Assembly: GCF_002760665.1 (NCBI RefSeq)
Contig: NZ_PDOB01000001.1
Coordinates: 310,001 to 374,000, forward strand
DNA: 64,000 bases
From: Massilia psychrophila
GTDB lineage: Bacteria; Pseudomonadota; Gammaproteobacteria; Burkholderiales; Burkholderiaceae_D
Direction: 5' to 3'
Position numbers and translations under genes: made by a program. Shown here one piece after another: positions 20,950-29,645 of the stretch. The notes under the pieces are model-generated. The model did no database searches. It was not told the origin of the DNA and was given only the letters and a program-made list of their open reading frames with translations. How positions within the stretch are numbered: position 1 is the first letter of the stretch; every line of letters starts with the position of its first letter.

Positions 20950-22695
20950 ATGCGTGCCTCCCGATTTTTTATTTCAACCCAAAAAGAAGCGCCTTCCGAC
21001 GCCGAGATCGTCAGCCACCAGCTGATGATGCGCGCGGGGATGATCAAGCGCCTCGGTTCCGGCATCTATACCTACATGCCGACCGGTCTGCGGGTGATCC
21101 GCAAAGTCGAAGCGATCATTCGCGACGAGATGAACAAGGCGGGCGCGATCGAAATGCTGATGCCGCTCGTCCAGCCGGCCGAGCTGTGGCAAGAGACCGG
21201 TCGCTGGGACAAATTCGGTCCCGAAATGATGCGCGTCAAGGACCGCCATGGCCGCGATTACGTGATCCAGCCGACGTCCGAAGAAGCCGTCACCGACGTG
21301 GCGCGCGCGGAAATCAAGTCCTACCGCCAGCTGCCGCTGAACTTCTATCATATCCAGACCAAGTTCCGCGACGAGCGCCGGCCGCGCTTCGGCCTGATGC
21401 GCGGGCGTGAATTCACCATGAAGGACGCCTATTCGTTCGACCGCGACCTGGCCGGCATGCAAGCGTCCTACCAGGTCATGTTCGACGCCTACAGCGCCAT
21501 CTTTACCCGCTTCGGCCTGAAGTTCCGCGCAGTGGCGGCCGACAATGGCGCCATCGGCGGCAGTGGCTCGCATGAATTCCACGTCATCGCCAGCACCGGC
21601 GAAGACGCGCTGGTGTACTGCCCCACCTCCGACTACGCCGCCAACATGGAAGCGGCCGAAGCGATGCCGATCGCGTCCAGCCGTCCGGCCGCCGCGCATG
21701 CGCTCGAAAAAACAGCGACGCCAGGCACCGTCAAATGCGAACAGGTCGCAGCCCTGCTCGGCATCGACCTGGCGCACACGGTCAAAACGATCGCGCTGAC
21801 GGTCGAGAAGGAAGAGGGCGGCAAACCGGGGGGCAAGCTGATTAAAGAGAACTGGATGCTGCTGCTGCGCGGCGACCATGAGCTCAACGAAGTGAAGGTG
21901 GCCAAGGTGCCGGGCCTGGCGAACCACCGCTTTGCCACCGAAGCGGAGATCCTCGAGTGCTATGGCACCATCCCCGGCTACCTCGGGCCGATCGGCTGCA
22001 AGCAACCCGTCACCGTGGTTGCCGACCGCACCGTCGCCAACATGGCCGATTTCGTCTGCGGCGCCAACGTTGAAGGCTTTCATTTCACGGGCGCGAACTG
22101 GGGGCGCGACGTCACCGAGCCGCTCGTGGCGGACTTGCGCAACGTCGTCGAAGGCGACGCCTCGCCGGACGGCAAGGGCGTACTGGCGATCGAGCGCGGC
22201 ATCGAAGTGGGCCACGTTTTCCAGCTCGGCACCGCCTACTCGGAAAAGATGAAGGCTACTTTTCTCGACGAGAACGGCAAGCCGGCGCCGCTGCAGATGG
22301 GCTGCTACGGCATCGGCGTGACCCGCATCCTGGGCGCGGCGATCGAGCAGAACTTCGACGACAAGGGCATCGTCTGGCCAAGCGCGATCGCGCCGTTCGA
22401 AGTGGTGCTGTGCCCGATGGGCATGGACCGCAGCGAGATGGTCAAGTCCGAGGTCGAAAGCCTGTACGCGGCGTTGACGGCTGCCGGCGTCGACGTCATC
22501 GTCGACGACCGCGGCCTGCGTCCGGGCGCCATGTTCGCCGACTGGGAACTGATCGGCGTGCCGCACCGCGTGGTGATCGGCGAGCGTGGCCTCAAAGAAG
22601 GCAACCTCGAGTACCAGGGCCGGCGCGACTTTGATGCGACCGCCGTGCCGGTGGCCGGCATGGTCGACTTTATCAAAGGCAAGCTGGGCCGGTGA
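20950..22695 (+). CDS. proS: prolyl-tRNA synthetase
   Basis: 581 residues, bacterial-type class II synthetase that charges tRNA-Pro. Motif 2 is [20 protein letters not shown], motif 3 includes [17 protein letters not shown], and an editing (INS) domain occupies about 225-395 between them, which clears mischarged Ala-tRNA-Pro. The C-terminal anticodon-binding domain begins near residue 470 ([11 protein letters not shown]). Length is close to that of E. coli ProS (572). The start is preceded by an AT-rich leader with AAAAAGAATTC. The stop overlaps the start of the lytic transglycosylase gene. Confidence 0.96.
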   Translation: MRASRFFISTQKEAPSDAEIVSHQLMMRAGMIKRLGSGIYTYMPTGLRVIRKVEAIIRDEMNKAGAIEMLMPLVQPAELWQETGRWDKFGPEMMRVKDRHGRDYVIQPTSEEAVTDVARAEIKSYRQLPLNFYHIQTKFRDERRPRFGLMRGREFTMKDAYSFDRDLAGMQASYQVMFDAYSAIFTRFGLKFRAVAADNGAIGGSGSHEFHVIASTGEDALVYCPTSDYAANMEAAEAMPIASSRPAAAHALEKTATPGTVKCEQVAALLGIDLAHTVKTIALTVEKEEGGKPGGKLIKENWMLLLRGDHELNEVKVAKVPGLANHRFATEAEILECYGTIPGYLGPIGCKQPVTVVADRTVANMADFVCGANVEGFHFTGANWGRDVTEPLVADLRNVVEGDASPDGKGVLAIERGIEVGHVFQLGTAYSEKMKATFLDENGKPAPLQMGCYGIGVTRILGAAIEQNFDDKGIVWPSAIAPFEVVLCPMGMDRSEMVKSEVESLYAALTAAGVDVIVDDRGLRPGAMFADWELIGVPHRVVIGERGLKEGNLEYQGRRDFDATAVPVAGMVDFIKGKLGR

Positions 22696-23345
22696 TGGGT
22701 GTTGCGGCAAGCATGACACGACTGGCGCGGGTACTGCTCGCCGCTGCCCTTGCATTGATCCTTGGCGTTGTAGGTGGCGCTCCGGCCCACGCTGGCAACC
22801 AGAAGGAAGAGGCGCTGGCGCTGTCGGTGCGCCTGGCGCTGGCCAACGCCATCAAGGACGCGCGCCCGCCGCAGCCGGTGTTTCGCGACGAGGCGGCGCG
22901 CCAGCGCTACCAGCGATGGCTTGGCGAGATGTCCGAGCGTCTCAGGCGCAAGCTGCCCGACCAGCAGTCGCGTACCGAATTTTTGGAGACGGCCTGGTAC
23001 GAAGCCACCCGCGCCGGTCTCGATCCGAGCCTGGTGCTGGGGCTGATCCAGGTCGAGTCGGCGTACCGCAAGTACGCCGTATCGATGGTGGGCGCGCGCG
23101 GCTACATGCAGGTGATGCCGTTCTGGGCCAAGGTGATCGGCGACAGCGACCGCAGGAAGCTGTTCCACATGCAGACCAACCTGCGCTACGGCTGCGCGAT
23201 CCTGCGCATGTACATCGATATGGAAGCGGGCAGTTTGTATCTGGCGCTGGGACGCTACAACGGCAGCCGCGGCCGGCCAGAGTATCCGAATGCGGTACTG
23301 GCGGCGTGGAAGAAGTGGGAGTTGGCGCCGCTGGCCAGTGGCTAA
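22692..23345 (+). CDS. soluble lytic murein transglycosylase-like protein
   Basis: 217 residues from GTG 22692 (or 216 from ATG 22695). N-terminal signal or anchor segment (residues 9-34, ending AHA). The SLT domain starts near 100: catalytic Glu122 in [15 protein letters not shown], then [11 protein letters not shown] and the tyrosine-rich CAILRMY / ALGRYNGS region. It cleaves the MurNAc-GlcNAc bond of peptidoglycan with formation of 1,6-anhydro ends. Overlap with the proS stop (GTGA) suggests translational coupling. The unit ends at a perfect hairpin at 23421. Confidence 0.9.
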   Translation: MMGVAASMTRLARVLLAAALALILGVVGGAPAHAGNQKEEALALSVRLALANAIKDARPPQPVFRDEAARQRYQRWLGEMSERLRRKLPDQQSRTEFLETAWYEATRAGLDPSLVLGLIQVESAYRKYAVSMVGARGYMQVMPFWAKVIGDSDRRKLFHMQTNLRYGCAILRMYIDMEAGSLYLALGRYNGSRGRPEYPNAVLAAWKKWELAPLASG

Positions 23346-23420
23346 TCCGATTAAATGTGCAGCATCCGCAACGCCCTTAGTTTCCAAGTTATTAATTAAC
23401 TGCGAATCAGGCATAAAACA

Positions 23421-23450
23421 AAAGGCCCCGGTTTTTCAACCGGGGCCTTT
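23421..23450. terminator. bidirectional rho-independent terminator
   Basis: A perfect 13-bp stem, AAAGGCCCCGGTT (23421-23433) with AACCGGGGCCTTT (23438-23450), lies between the convergent transglycosylase and SWIB genes; A and T tracts flank both sides. Confidence 0.92.
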
Positions 23451-23480
23451 CTCAATTCGGCCGATGGAGCCTGGTTGTTT

Positions 23481-23882
23481 TTATTTCAGATGATCGGAAA
23501 TGAGTTTGGTCATTTCGAACATGGATACCTGGGCTTTGCCGCCGAAGACAGCTTTGAGCTTGTCGTCAGCATTGATCATGCGGCGGTTTACTGGATCCTG
23601 CAGGTCGAGCTTTTTAATGTAGTCCCATACTTTTTTGGTGACTTCGGTGCGTGGCAGCGGGGCTGCGCCAACCACTGCGGCCAGGGTATCGGACGGAGTC
23701 ATCGCCTTCATGAAGGCGGCATTCGGCTTGCGTGGTGCTGCTGGTGCTTTTGTCGCTGCGGCTGCTTTTGGCGCCGCAGCCTTTGCTGGAGCTGCTTTCT
23801 TAGCCGCTGGCTTTGCCGCTGCTGCCGGCTTGGCTGCTGCTTTTGCTGGAGCTGCTGCTGGGGTTTTTTTGGCTGTTGCCAT
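23481..23882 (-). CDS. SWIB/MDM2-domain protein with histone H1-like Ala/Lys/Pro tail
   Basis: 133 residues from ATG 23882, set by the AAGGAGG site 8-14 bp upstream; a TTG two codons earlier is unlikely. The first 55 residues are a PAKAAAKPAAAA-type basic, disordered tail. Residues about 57-133 form a SWIB domain (FMKAMTPSDTLAAVVG, TEVTKKVWDYIKKLDLQDP, MFEMTKLISDHL). SWIB domains occur in eukaryotic chromatin remodellers and, in bacteria, in chlamydiae (with topoisomerase) and betaproteobacteria. A nucleoid-associated or DNA-topology role is an inference from the tail and from chlamydial parallels. Flanked on both sides by terminators, so it is a monocistronic unit. Confidence 0.88.
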   Translation of the reverse strand: MATAKKTPAAAPAKAAAKPAAAAKPAAKKAAPAKAAAPKAAAATKAPAAPRKPNAAFMKAMTPSDTLAAVVGAAPLPRTEVTKKVWDYIKKLDLQDPVNRRMINADDKLKAVFGGKAQVSMFEMTKLISDHLK

Positions 23883-24060
23883 CTTCAAGCCTCCTTAACG
23901 AACACATGGGAAATTGCGCAATTGATCGCACGGCTTATATTGGTGGGCTTTTACTGTTGTTGCAAGTCTTTTTCAACGTTTTTCACTCTAACACAAGCGA
24001 AATAATCAATAATGCGCGCGCCCGGTGCTTGCCCGGGCGCCGCGGCGGGGAAAACCGATA

Positions 24061-24104
24061 AAAAAAGCCGGCTGCGGAGCGATTCCGTCAGCCGGCTTTT
24101 TATC
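24061..24104. terminator. bidirectional hairpin upstream of the SWIB gene and downstream of ffh
   Basis: A 12-bp stem, AAAAGCCGGCTG (24063-24074) with CAGCCGGCTTTT (24089-24100), has flanking A and T runs. It lies 58 bp after the ffh stop and would end ffh transcripts on the minus strand. Confidence 0.85.
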
Positions 24105-24158
24105 GCGCCGCGAGCGCTTGGAAGCGGCATCGGAGCGATTAAAACGCGATTAAAACCC

Positions 24159-25526
24159 TTAACGCATCCCCGGCATCATGCCTTTCATACCGCGCATCAT
24201 CTTCATCATGCCGCCGCCCTTGAGCTTTTTCATCATGCTTTGCATCTGGTCGAATTGTGTCAGCATGCGATTGACTTCCTGCACCTGGACGCCGGCGCCG
24301 GCGGCGATGCGGCGCTTGCGGGTGGCCTTGATCAGCTCCGGCTTGGCCCGTTCGGACGGCGTCATCGAGTCGATGATGCCGACCATGCGGCGTACCTGCT
24401 TGTCGGCCTGGTCCATGTTGCCGCCGGCCGCAGCTTGCTGGAACTGGGCCGGCAGCTTGTCGACCAGGCTGGCCATGCCGCCCATTTTCTTCATCTGGCC
24501 GAGCTGCGACTTGAAGTCGTTCATGTCGAACTTGCCGCCGATTTTGATCTTGTTGGCCAGGTCGGCCGCCGCCTTGACGTCGACGCCCTTGCGCGCTTCC
24601 TCGACCAGCGCGAGGATGTCGCCCATGCCGAGGATGCGGTTGGCCATGCGCTGGGCGTCGAACGCCTCAAGGCCGTCGAGCTTTTCGGACACGCCGGCGA
24701 ACTTGATCGGCTTACCGGTGATGTGGCGCACCGACAGCGCGGCGCCGCCGCGCGAATCGCCATCGAGCTTGGTGAGCACGATGCCGGTCAGCGGCAGCGC
24801 GTCGTTGAACGCCTTGGCGGTATTGATGGCGTCCTGGCCGAGCATGGCGTCGACCACGAACAGCGTTTCGATCGGCTTGACGGCGGCGTGCAGTGCGGTG
24901 ATCTCCTGCATCATCGCTTCGTCGATGCCGAGGCGGCCGGCGGTGTCGATGATCAGCACGTCGTGGTAATGCTTCTTTGCCCAGTCGAGCGCGGCAAGGG
25001 CGATGGCGACCGGCTTGTCGGTGGCGGAAGAGGGGAAGAAGTCGGCGCCGACCTGTTTGGTGACCGACTCGAGCTGGGCGATCGCGGCCGGACGGTAGAC
25101 GTCGGCCGAGACGGTCAGCACTTTTTTCTTCTTTTCTTCGCGCAGGTACTTGGCCAGCTTACCGACGGTGGTGGTCTTGCCGACGCCTTGCAGGCCGGCC
25201 ATCAGGATGATCGCCGGCGGCTGCTGCGCGAAACTGAGCTGCGACGCTTCCGGCCCGAGGTCGGCGCCCATCAGCGCGGCCAGTTCCTTCTGCACCACGC
25301 CGACCAGCGCCTGGCCCGGGGACAGCGAGCCGATGACTTCCTCGCCAAGCGCTTTTTCCTTGACGCGGCTGATAAATTCGCGCACGGCGGGCAGCGCCAC
25401 GTCGGCCTCGAGCAGGGCGAGGCGCACTTCGCGCAGCATCTCGGCGGTATTGGTTTCGGTCAGTCGCGCCTCACCGCGCATGGTCTTGACGACCTTGGCA
25501 AGGCGTTGGGTTAAGTTATCTAGCAT
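24159..25526 (-). CDS. ffh: signal recognition particle GTPase Ffh
   Basis: 455 residues from ATG 25526 (MLDNLTQRLAKVVKTMRG), the standard Ffh start; the frame stays open far upstream without family similarity. N domain about 1-90; G domain with GLQGVGKTTTVGKLA (P-loop), DTAGRLGIDEAMM and TKLDGDSRGGAAL; C-terminal M domain rich in methionine (ending KLKGGGMMKMMRGMKGMM). It binds 4.5S RNA and signal sequences to deliver nascent membrane proteins to FtsY. No ffs RNA gene was recognised in the window. Divergent from the ABC transporter operon across 332 bp; in many relatives ffh lies directly beside ccsA. Confidence 0.95.
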   Translation of the reverse strand: MLDNLTQRLAKVVKTMRGEARLTETNTAEMLREVRLALLEADVALPAVREFISRVKEKALGEEVIGSLSPGQALVGVVQKELAALMGADLGPEASQLSFAQQPPAIILMAGLQGVGKTTTVGKLAKYLREEKKKKVLTVSADVYRPAAIAQLESVTKQVGADFFPSSATDKPVAIALAALDWAKKHYHDVLIIDTAGRLGIDEAMMQEITALHAAVKPIETLFVVDAMLGQDAINTAKAFNDALPLTGIVLTKLDGDSRGGAALSVRHITGKPIKFAGVSEKLDGLEAFDAQRMANRILGMGDILALVEEARKGVDVKAAADLANKIKIGGKFDMNDFKSQLGQMKKMGGMASLVDKLPAQFQQAAAGGNMDQADKQVRRMVGIIDSMTPSERAKPELIKATRKRRIAAGAGVQVQEVNRMLTQFDQMQSMMKKLKGGGMMKMMRGMKGMMPGMR

Positions 25527-25858
25527 GGCGAACCTGGATGAAGACTTGGACGAGCCCGGCGCAGCGCCGGGCGGTGACGAGCATTTTACCTCATCGCCGT
25601 GGCGTGCCGGCGGCATCGCAAGCGGCTGCCTTTCTTCTATATAGTTGCGCGCCGTTGCGTGGCGCCGGCGGCATGTTGATGTTTGACACATCTTGCTTTG
25701 CAGTATAGCCTTTCCTACCAGCCACTTTTTACGTTGGCTGGGCGCGACAATCACTGACGGGAAAGCAACAGCGCTTTAAGCGACAGGCCCTTACGTGCTG
25801 GCATTTGAATGCATAATGTTGGCAACACCGAACACTCATTTTAATCACGGAGACAGGC
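25527..25858. other. 332-bp divergent intergenic region, ffh / ABC importer
   Basis: No plausible gene is present. It should contain the ffh promoter and the importer operon promoter. The best visible plus-strand candidate is listed separately (25683-25709). TATATAG at 25639-25645 reads CTATATA on the minus strand and could be part of an ffh promoter, but no matching -35 is evident. Confidence 0.4.
25683..25709 (+). promoter_or_regulatory. candidate sigma-70 promoter for the ABC importer operon
   Basis: TTGACA (25683-25688) matches the -35 consensus and TATAGC (25704-25709) approximates a -10, with a 15-bp spacer that is shorter than ideal. It lies about 150 bp before the substrate-binding protein start. 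Prediction by eye only. Confidence 0.35.
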
Positions 25859-26833
25859 ATGACGACGACATTGATCTGCAGGACCATCGCCATCGCGGCA
25901 ATGCTGGTGGCGGGCGGCGCCCAGGCGCAGGAAGTGGTTCGGCTCGGCAACCTGAAGTTTGCGCACTATGGCGCGGTATCGTACATCAAGGAAATCGCGC
26001 CGAAATGCGGCATCAAGGTCGAAGAGAAGATCTTCGCCAAGGGGCTCGACGCCATGCAGGCCGTCATTGCCGGTGAACTCGACGTCGCCACCACCGCTTC
26101 CGAGGCCGCCATTTCGGGCCGCGCATCCGGGGCGCCGATCTACGTCGTGGCCGGTTTCGCCAAGGGCGGCGCGCGCCTGGTGGCCCGCCCCGAGCTCAAT
26201 ATCAAGACCGTCAAAGACTTGAAGGGCAAGAAGGTCGGCGTCACCCGCGGCGCGATCCAGGAAGTGCTGTTGATGGCCGAGCTGCAAAAGCACGGCCTGA
26301 CCTCCGACAGTGCGCCCGGCAAGGACGTCCAGCTGATCTTTCTGTCATACCCGGACCTGAACGCCGCGCTGCTGGGCAAGAACATCGACGCCATGATGCA
26401 GTCGGAGCCGCAGTCGTCGCAGGCGATCAACAAGAATTTCGGCGTCGAAGTGATCAAGCCGTACGACACGCCGATCGGCGAACCGGTGCGCACCATGGTG
26501 ATGACGGAAAAGTTCTACACGGAGAAGCGCGCGCTGGCCGAGAAGTTCATGAAGTGCTTCGTCGAGGCGACCAAGACCTTCATCGACAACAAGGCGCTGG
26601 CCGAGAAGTACGTGCGCGAAGTGGTGTTCAAGGGCCAGATCACGACCGACGATTTCAACGACGCGATCGGCAATTCGTCGTACACCTACGACATCACGCC
26701 CGAGCACATCCAGATCACCACCGACATCATGGTCAAGACCGGCGTCGGCAGGATGACCAAGCCGCCGCTGGCAAAAGACTGGGTCAAGACCGACATGCTC
26801 GACGCCGCCAAGAAGAGCTTGAATGTCAAGTAA
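25859..26833 (+). CDS. ABC transporter substrate-binding protein, NMT1/SsuA-like
   Basis: 324 residues; signal peptide 1-23 (cut after AQA). Periplasmic binding protein of the nitrate/sulfonate/taurine/thiamine-precursor type: GNLKFAHYGAVSYIKE, AVIAGELDVATTASEAAI, DLKGKKVGVTRGAIQEVLLM and LIFLSYPDLNAALLGKNIDA are the usual blocks. It delivers a small organic ligand to the permease encoded next. The gene starts a three-gene operon; its 3' end overlaps the permease gene by 11 bp. No sulfonate monooxygenase, taurine dioxygenase or thiamine gene is adjacent, so the ligand is not assigned. Confidence 0.88.
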   Translation: MTTTLICRTIAIAAMLVAGGAQAQEVVRLGNLKFAHYGAVSYIKEIAPKCGIKVEEKIFAKGLDAMQAVIAGELDVATTASEAAISGRASGAPIYVVAGFAKGGARLVARPELNIKTVKDLKGKKVGVTRGAIQEVLLMAELQKHGLTSDSAPGKDVQLIFLSYPDLNAALLGKNIDAMMQSEPQSSQAINKNFGVEVIKPYDTPIGEPVRTMVMTEKFYTEKRALAEKFMKCFVEATKTFIDNKALAEKYVREVVFKGQITTDDFNDAIGNSSYTYDITPEHIQITTDIMVKTGVGRMTKPPLAKDWVKTDMLDAAKKSLNVK

Positions 26834-27689
26834 GGGCGCTGGCACGCAGTTGGCCAACAGGGTGCCGACAGGCGTGCGTAGCCGGCGTTGGCGTGAGATC
26901 GGCGTCGGGCTGGTGGTGCCGGCGGCGATCATCGCGCTATGGCAGGTCGTGGCGGCGATGGGCTGGGTCAACCCCCAGGTGCTGCCGTCGCCGCTGGCGG
27001 TAGTCGCCAAGTGGATCGCGTATTTGCTGCCGCTGCAGCCGTACGTTGAAGGCAGCAAGCTGGCCTGGTATTTTTCGGGTGAGCTGATCATCGACTCGCT
27101 CAGCTCGATGTACCGGGTGGTGGTGGGCTTCGCCATCGGCGCCGGCCTGGCCCTGCCGATCGGCCTGGCGATGGGGGCGAGCAACCGCGTCTACGCTTGG
27201 CTCAACCCGCTGTTCCAGCTGCTGCGGCCAGTCCCGCCGATCGCCTACATCCCGCTGTCGATCCTGTGGTTCGGGCTGGGCAATCCGCCGGCGGTGTTCC
27301 TGATCGCGCTGGGCGCTTTTTTCCCGGTGTTGATGAACACCATCGCCGGCGTGCGCCAGGTCGACAGCATCTACCTGCGGGCGGCGCGCAACCTCGGCGC
27401 CAACCAGCGCACCATGTTCCTGCGCGTGATCCTGCCGGCCTCGGTGCCCTACATCCTGGCCGGGGTGCGGATCGGCATCGGCACCGCCTTCATCGTGGTG
27501 ATCGTCTCCGAGATGATCGCGGTGAACAACGGCCTGGGCTTTCGCATCCTGGAGGCGCGCGAGTATTTTTGGTCCGACAAAATTATCGCCGGCATGATCA
27601 CCATCGGCTTGTGGGGCCTGGCGATCGACGTCGGCATGAACCGCCTGAACAATTATTTGCTGCGCTGGCACCGCGGCATGGAAAGTTAA
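26823..27689 (+). CDS. ABC transporter permease, SsuC/TauC-like
   Basis: 288 residues with about six membrane helices. After a basic N-terminal tail the first helix is at about 24-47 (GLVVPAAIIALWQVVAAMGW). The ATPase-coupling EAA-type loop is recognisable near 180-205 (RAARNLGANQRTMFLRVILP). It forms the inner-membrane channel of the importer. The start overlaps the preceding gene by 11 bp and the ATPase start follows the stop by 1 bp, indicating a tightly coupled operon. Confidence 0.9.
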   Translation: MSSKGAGTQLANRVPTGVRSRRWREIGVGLVVPAAIIALWQVVAAMGWVNPQVLPSPLAVVAKWIAYLLPLQPYVEGSKLAWYFSGELIIDSLSSMYRVVVGFAIGAGLALPIGLAMGASNRVYAWLNPLFQLLRPVPPIAYIPLSILWFGLGNPPAVFLIALGAFFPVLMNTIAGVRQVDSIYLRAARNLGANQRTMFLRVILPASVPYILAGVRIGIGTAFIVVIVSEMIAVNNGLGFRILEAREYFWSDKIIAGMITIGLWGLAIDVGMNRLNNYLLRWHRGMES

Positions 27690-27690
27690 G

Positions 27691-28500
27691 ATGCGCACCG
27701 ATAGCACCAGCACCCATATTGTCATTTCAGGCGTCAGCAAGGTGTTCCAGACGGCCGACCGCGAACTGGTGGCGCTGTCCGGCATCGACCTGGTCATCCC
27801 GCGCGGCCAGTTCATTTGCCTGCTGGGCCCCTCCGGCTGCGGCAAGTCGACCCTGCTCAACGCGGTGGCCGGCTTCTCGCCGCCCACTTCCGGCACCATC
27901 ACGGCCGACGGCAAGCCGGTCACCGAGCCGGGGCCGGACCGCGGCATGGTGTTCCAGGAATACGCGCTGTTCCCATGGATGACGGTCGAGGACAACATCG
28001 GCTTCGGCCTGCAGATCAAGGGCATCGGCAAGGCCGAGATCGGCCAGCGCGTCGACGCCCTGCTGGCGATGCTGTCGCTGTCGGACTTCCGTCAGCGCTT
28101 CCCGAAGGACCTGTCGGGCGGCATGCGGCAGCGGGTGGCAATCGCCCGCGTGCTGGCGATCGACTCGCCCATCATGCTGATGGACGAGCCATTCGGCGCG
28201 CTCGACGCGCTGACCCGGCGCAACCTGCAGGACGAGCTGCTGCGCATCTGGGCCGAGCTGAAGAAAACCATCATTTTTGTTACCCACAGTATCGAAGAGG
28301 CGATCTACCTGGCCGACCGGATTGTCGTCATGACGTACCGGCCGGGCACGGTCAAGCGCGACATCATCGTCGATCTGCCGCGCGAGCGCGATCCGGCCTC
28401 GCCCGAGTTCAATGCCCTCAAGCGCGAACTGGGCCAGCTGGTGATGGAAGAACAGCAACGCCACCACCGCGATGAACTGCGCATGGCCGCCGTCGATTAA
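27691..28500 (+). CDS. ABC transporter ATP-binding protein, SsuB/TauB-like
   Basis: 269 residues. Walker A GPSGCGKST at 46-54, Q-loop in VFQEYALFPWM, signature LSGGMRQRVAIAR, Walker B IMLMDEPFGALD and the switch His in VTHSIEEA are intact. It powers the importer formed with the two upstream products. The segment MTYRPGTVKRDIIVDLPR is typical of the nitrate/sulfonate/taurine ATPase group. It is last in the operon; an 11-bp tandem repeat follows directly and no hairpin terminator is seen. Confidence 0.92.
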   Translation: MRTDSTSTHIVISGVSKVFQTADRELVALSGIDLVIPRGQFICLLGPSGCGKSTLLNAVAGFSPPTSGTITADGKPVTEPGPDRGMVFQEYALFPWMTVEDNIGFGLQIKGIGKAEIGQRVDALLAMLSLSDFRQRFPKDLSGGMRQRVAIARVLAIDSPIMLMDEPFGALDALTRRNLQDELLRIWAELKKTIIFVTHSIEEAIYLADRIVVMTYRPGTVKRDIIVDLPRERDPASPEFNALKRELGQLVMEEQQRHHRDELRMAAVD

Positions 28501-28510
28501 GAAAGTGTTC

Positions 28511-28550
28511 ATGCTGCTTTCGTGCTGCTTTCATGCTGCTTTCATGCTTT
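28511..28550. repeat. 11-bp tandem repeat (ATGCTGCTTTC), about 3.5 copies
   Basis: ATGCTGCTTTC at 28511-28521, GTGCTGCTTTC at 28522-28532 and ATGCTGCTTTC at 28533-28543, then the partial ATGCTTT. It lies in the 96-bp gap between the ABC ATPase gene and the ccsA-like gene. The 11-bp spacing is close to one helical turn, so the copies face the same side of DNA. Confidence 0.85.
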
Positions 28551-28596
28551 AACCCGCCAGCCTTCAGCTTTGACTTCGATGGTGTAAACTCACCCC

Positions 28597-29400
28597 ATGC
28601 AGACTTACCTATTTCTTGCCGCCGCGCTGACCTACGCCGGCTGTGCCTTGCTCGCGGTGCGACAGGGTGCGCTCATTTCGGCCTTCACCGCCTTCGGCTG
28701 GCTGCTGCATGGCGCCGCGCTGTGGTCCGACATGCGCGCCCCCGGCGGCTTGCGGTTTGGCTTCGCCATCATGCTGTCGGCCGCGCTGTGGGTGTCGGTG
28801 CTGGCCTACTGGTTCGAAAACCGCAACTTCGCGCTTGACGGCCTGCGCCGGCTGGTGATGCCGTGCGCCGCCGCCGCCGCGGTGCTGCCGGTGCTGTTCC
28901 CCGGCAGCGTGTTCCAGCTTGCCGGCCAGTCGAGCGCGTTCGGCTGGCATATCGCCGTCGCCATCCTCGCCTACAGCATCCTCACCATTGCCGCCTTCCA
29001 CGCGGTGCTGATGGCGCTGCAGGAGTCGCGCCTGCACACGCGCAGCCCGGCCGCCGGCTGGCTCGGCGGCGCGCTCGACCAGCTGCCGGCGCTGCTGACG
29101 ATGGAAAAATTGCTGTTTCGCCTGATTGGCATCGGCTTTGTCTTGCTCAGCCTGACCGTGTTGTCGGGCATCGTGTTTTCTGAGCAACTGTTCGGCGCCG
29201 TGCTGAAACTGGACCACAAGAGCGTCTTCGCGCTGTTGTCGTGGGTCCTGTTCGCGGCGCTGCTGGCCGGGCGCAGGTGGCGCGGCTGGCGCGGCAAGAC
29301 CGCCTTGCGCTTCACCCTGGCCGGCTTCGCCACGCTGGTGCTGGCCTATGTCGGCAGCCGCTTCGTGCTCGAAGTGATGCTGCACCGGGCGGTCGCATGA
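28597..29400 (+). CDS. CcsA/YpjD-like cytochrome c assembly membrane protein
   Basis: 267 residues, about eight hydrophobic helices. The conserved CcsA-type region is SSAFGWHIAVAILAYSILTIAAFHA (His in GWH and AFHAVL as possible haem ligands) and KSVFALLSWVLFAALL near the end. The family handles haem or haem proteins in the inner membrane; YpjD in E. coli is less well defined. In betaproteobacteria the gene is commonly found beside ffh, as here with an importer between. The PP0621-like gene follows with a 4-bp overlap (ATGA at 29397). Confidence 0.85.
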   Translation: MQTYLFLAAALTYAGCALLAVRQGALISAFTAFGWLLHGAALWSDMRAPGGLRFGFAIMLSAALWVSVLAYWFENRNFALDGLRRLVMPCAAAAAVLPVLFPGSVFQLAGQSSAFGWHIAVAILAYSILTIAAFHAVLMALQESRLHTRSPAAGWLGGALDQLPALLTMEKLLFRLIGIGFVLLSLTVLSGIVFSEQLFGAVLKLDHKSVFALLSWVLFAALLAGRRWRGWRGKTALRFTLAGFATLVLAYVGSRFVLEVMLHRAVA

Positions 29401-29639
29401 GCCGCCTGCTGTTCTGGCTGGCGCTGGCGATACTGATCGTGATGGCGATCCGCAGCAAGCTGCGCGCGTCCGCCAAGCCGCCGCGCGCCGGGCGGCGGGA
29501 GCCCGAAGCCGGGCCGGCGGCAGTGGAATCGATGGCTTGCTGCGCCCATTGCGGCGTGCATTTCCCCGCTTCGGAAGCGGTGCACGCCGACGGCCTGGAG
29601 TACTGCAGCCCGGCCCACGTCCGCCTGCCGGCGAAGTAA
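29397..29639 (+). CDS. PP0621-family small membrane-anchored zinc-binding-like protein
   Basis: 80 residues. One N-terminal membrane helix (4-18), a basic Ala/Pro linker, then a treble-clef-like cysteine pattern: CCAHCG at 48-53 with a further Cys in LEYCSPAH. This matches the PP0621 family of small proteins found next to pilS in pseudomonads and betaproteobacteria. Function unknown; the Cys cluster suggests metal binding. Start overlaps the ccsA-like stop, and pilS starts 6 bp downstream. Confidence 0.75.
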   Translation: MSRLLFWLALAILIVMAIRSKLRASAKPPRAGRREPEAGPAAVESMACCAHCGVHFPASEAVHADGLEYCSPAHVRLPAK

Positions 29640-29645
29640 GCGCCG

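Noticed and set aside
20974-22755. 593-codon open frame antisense to proS
   Set aside because: Covers the whole of a certain housekeeping gene and shows only shadow composition.
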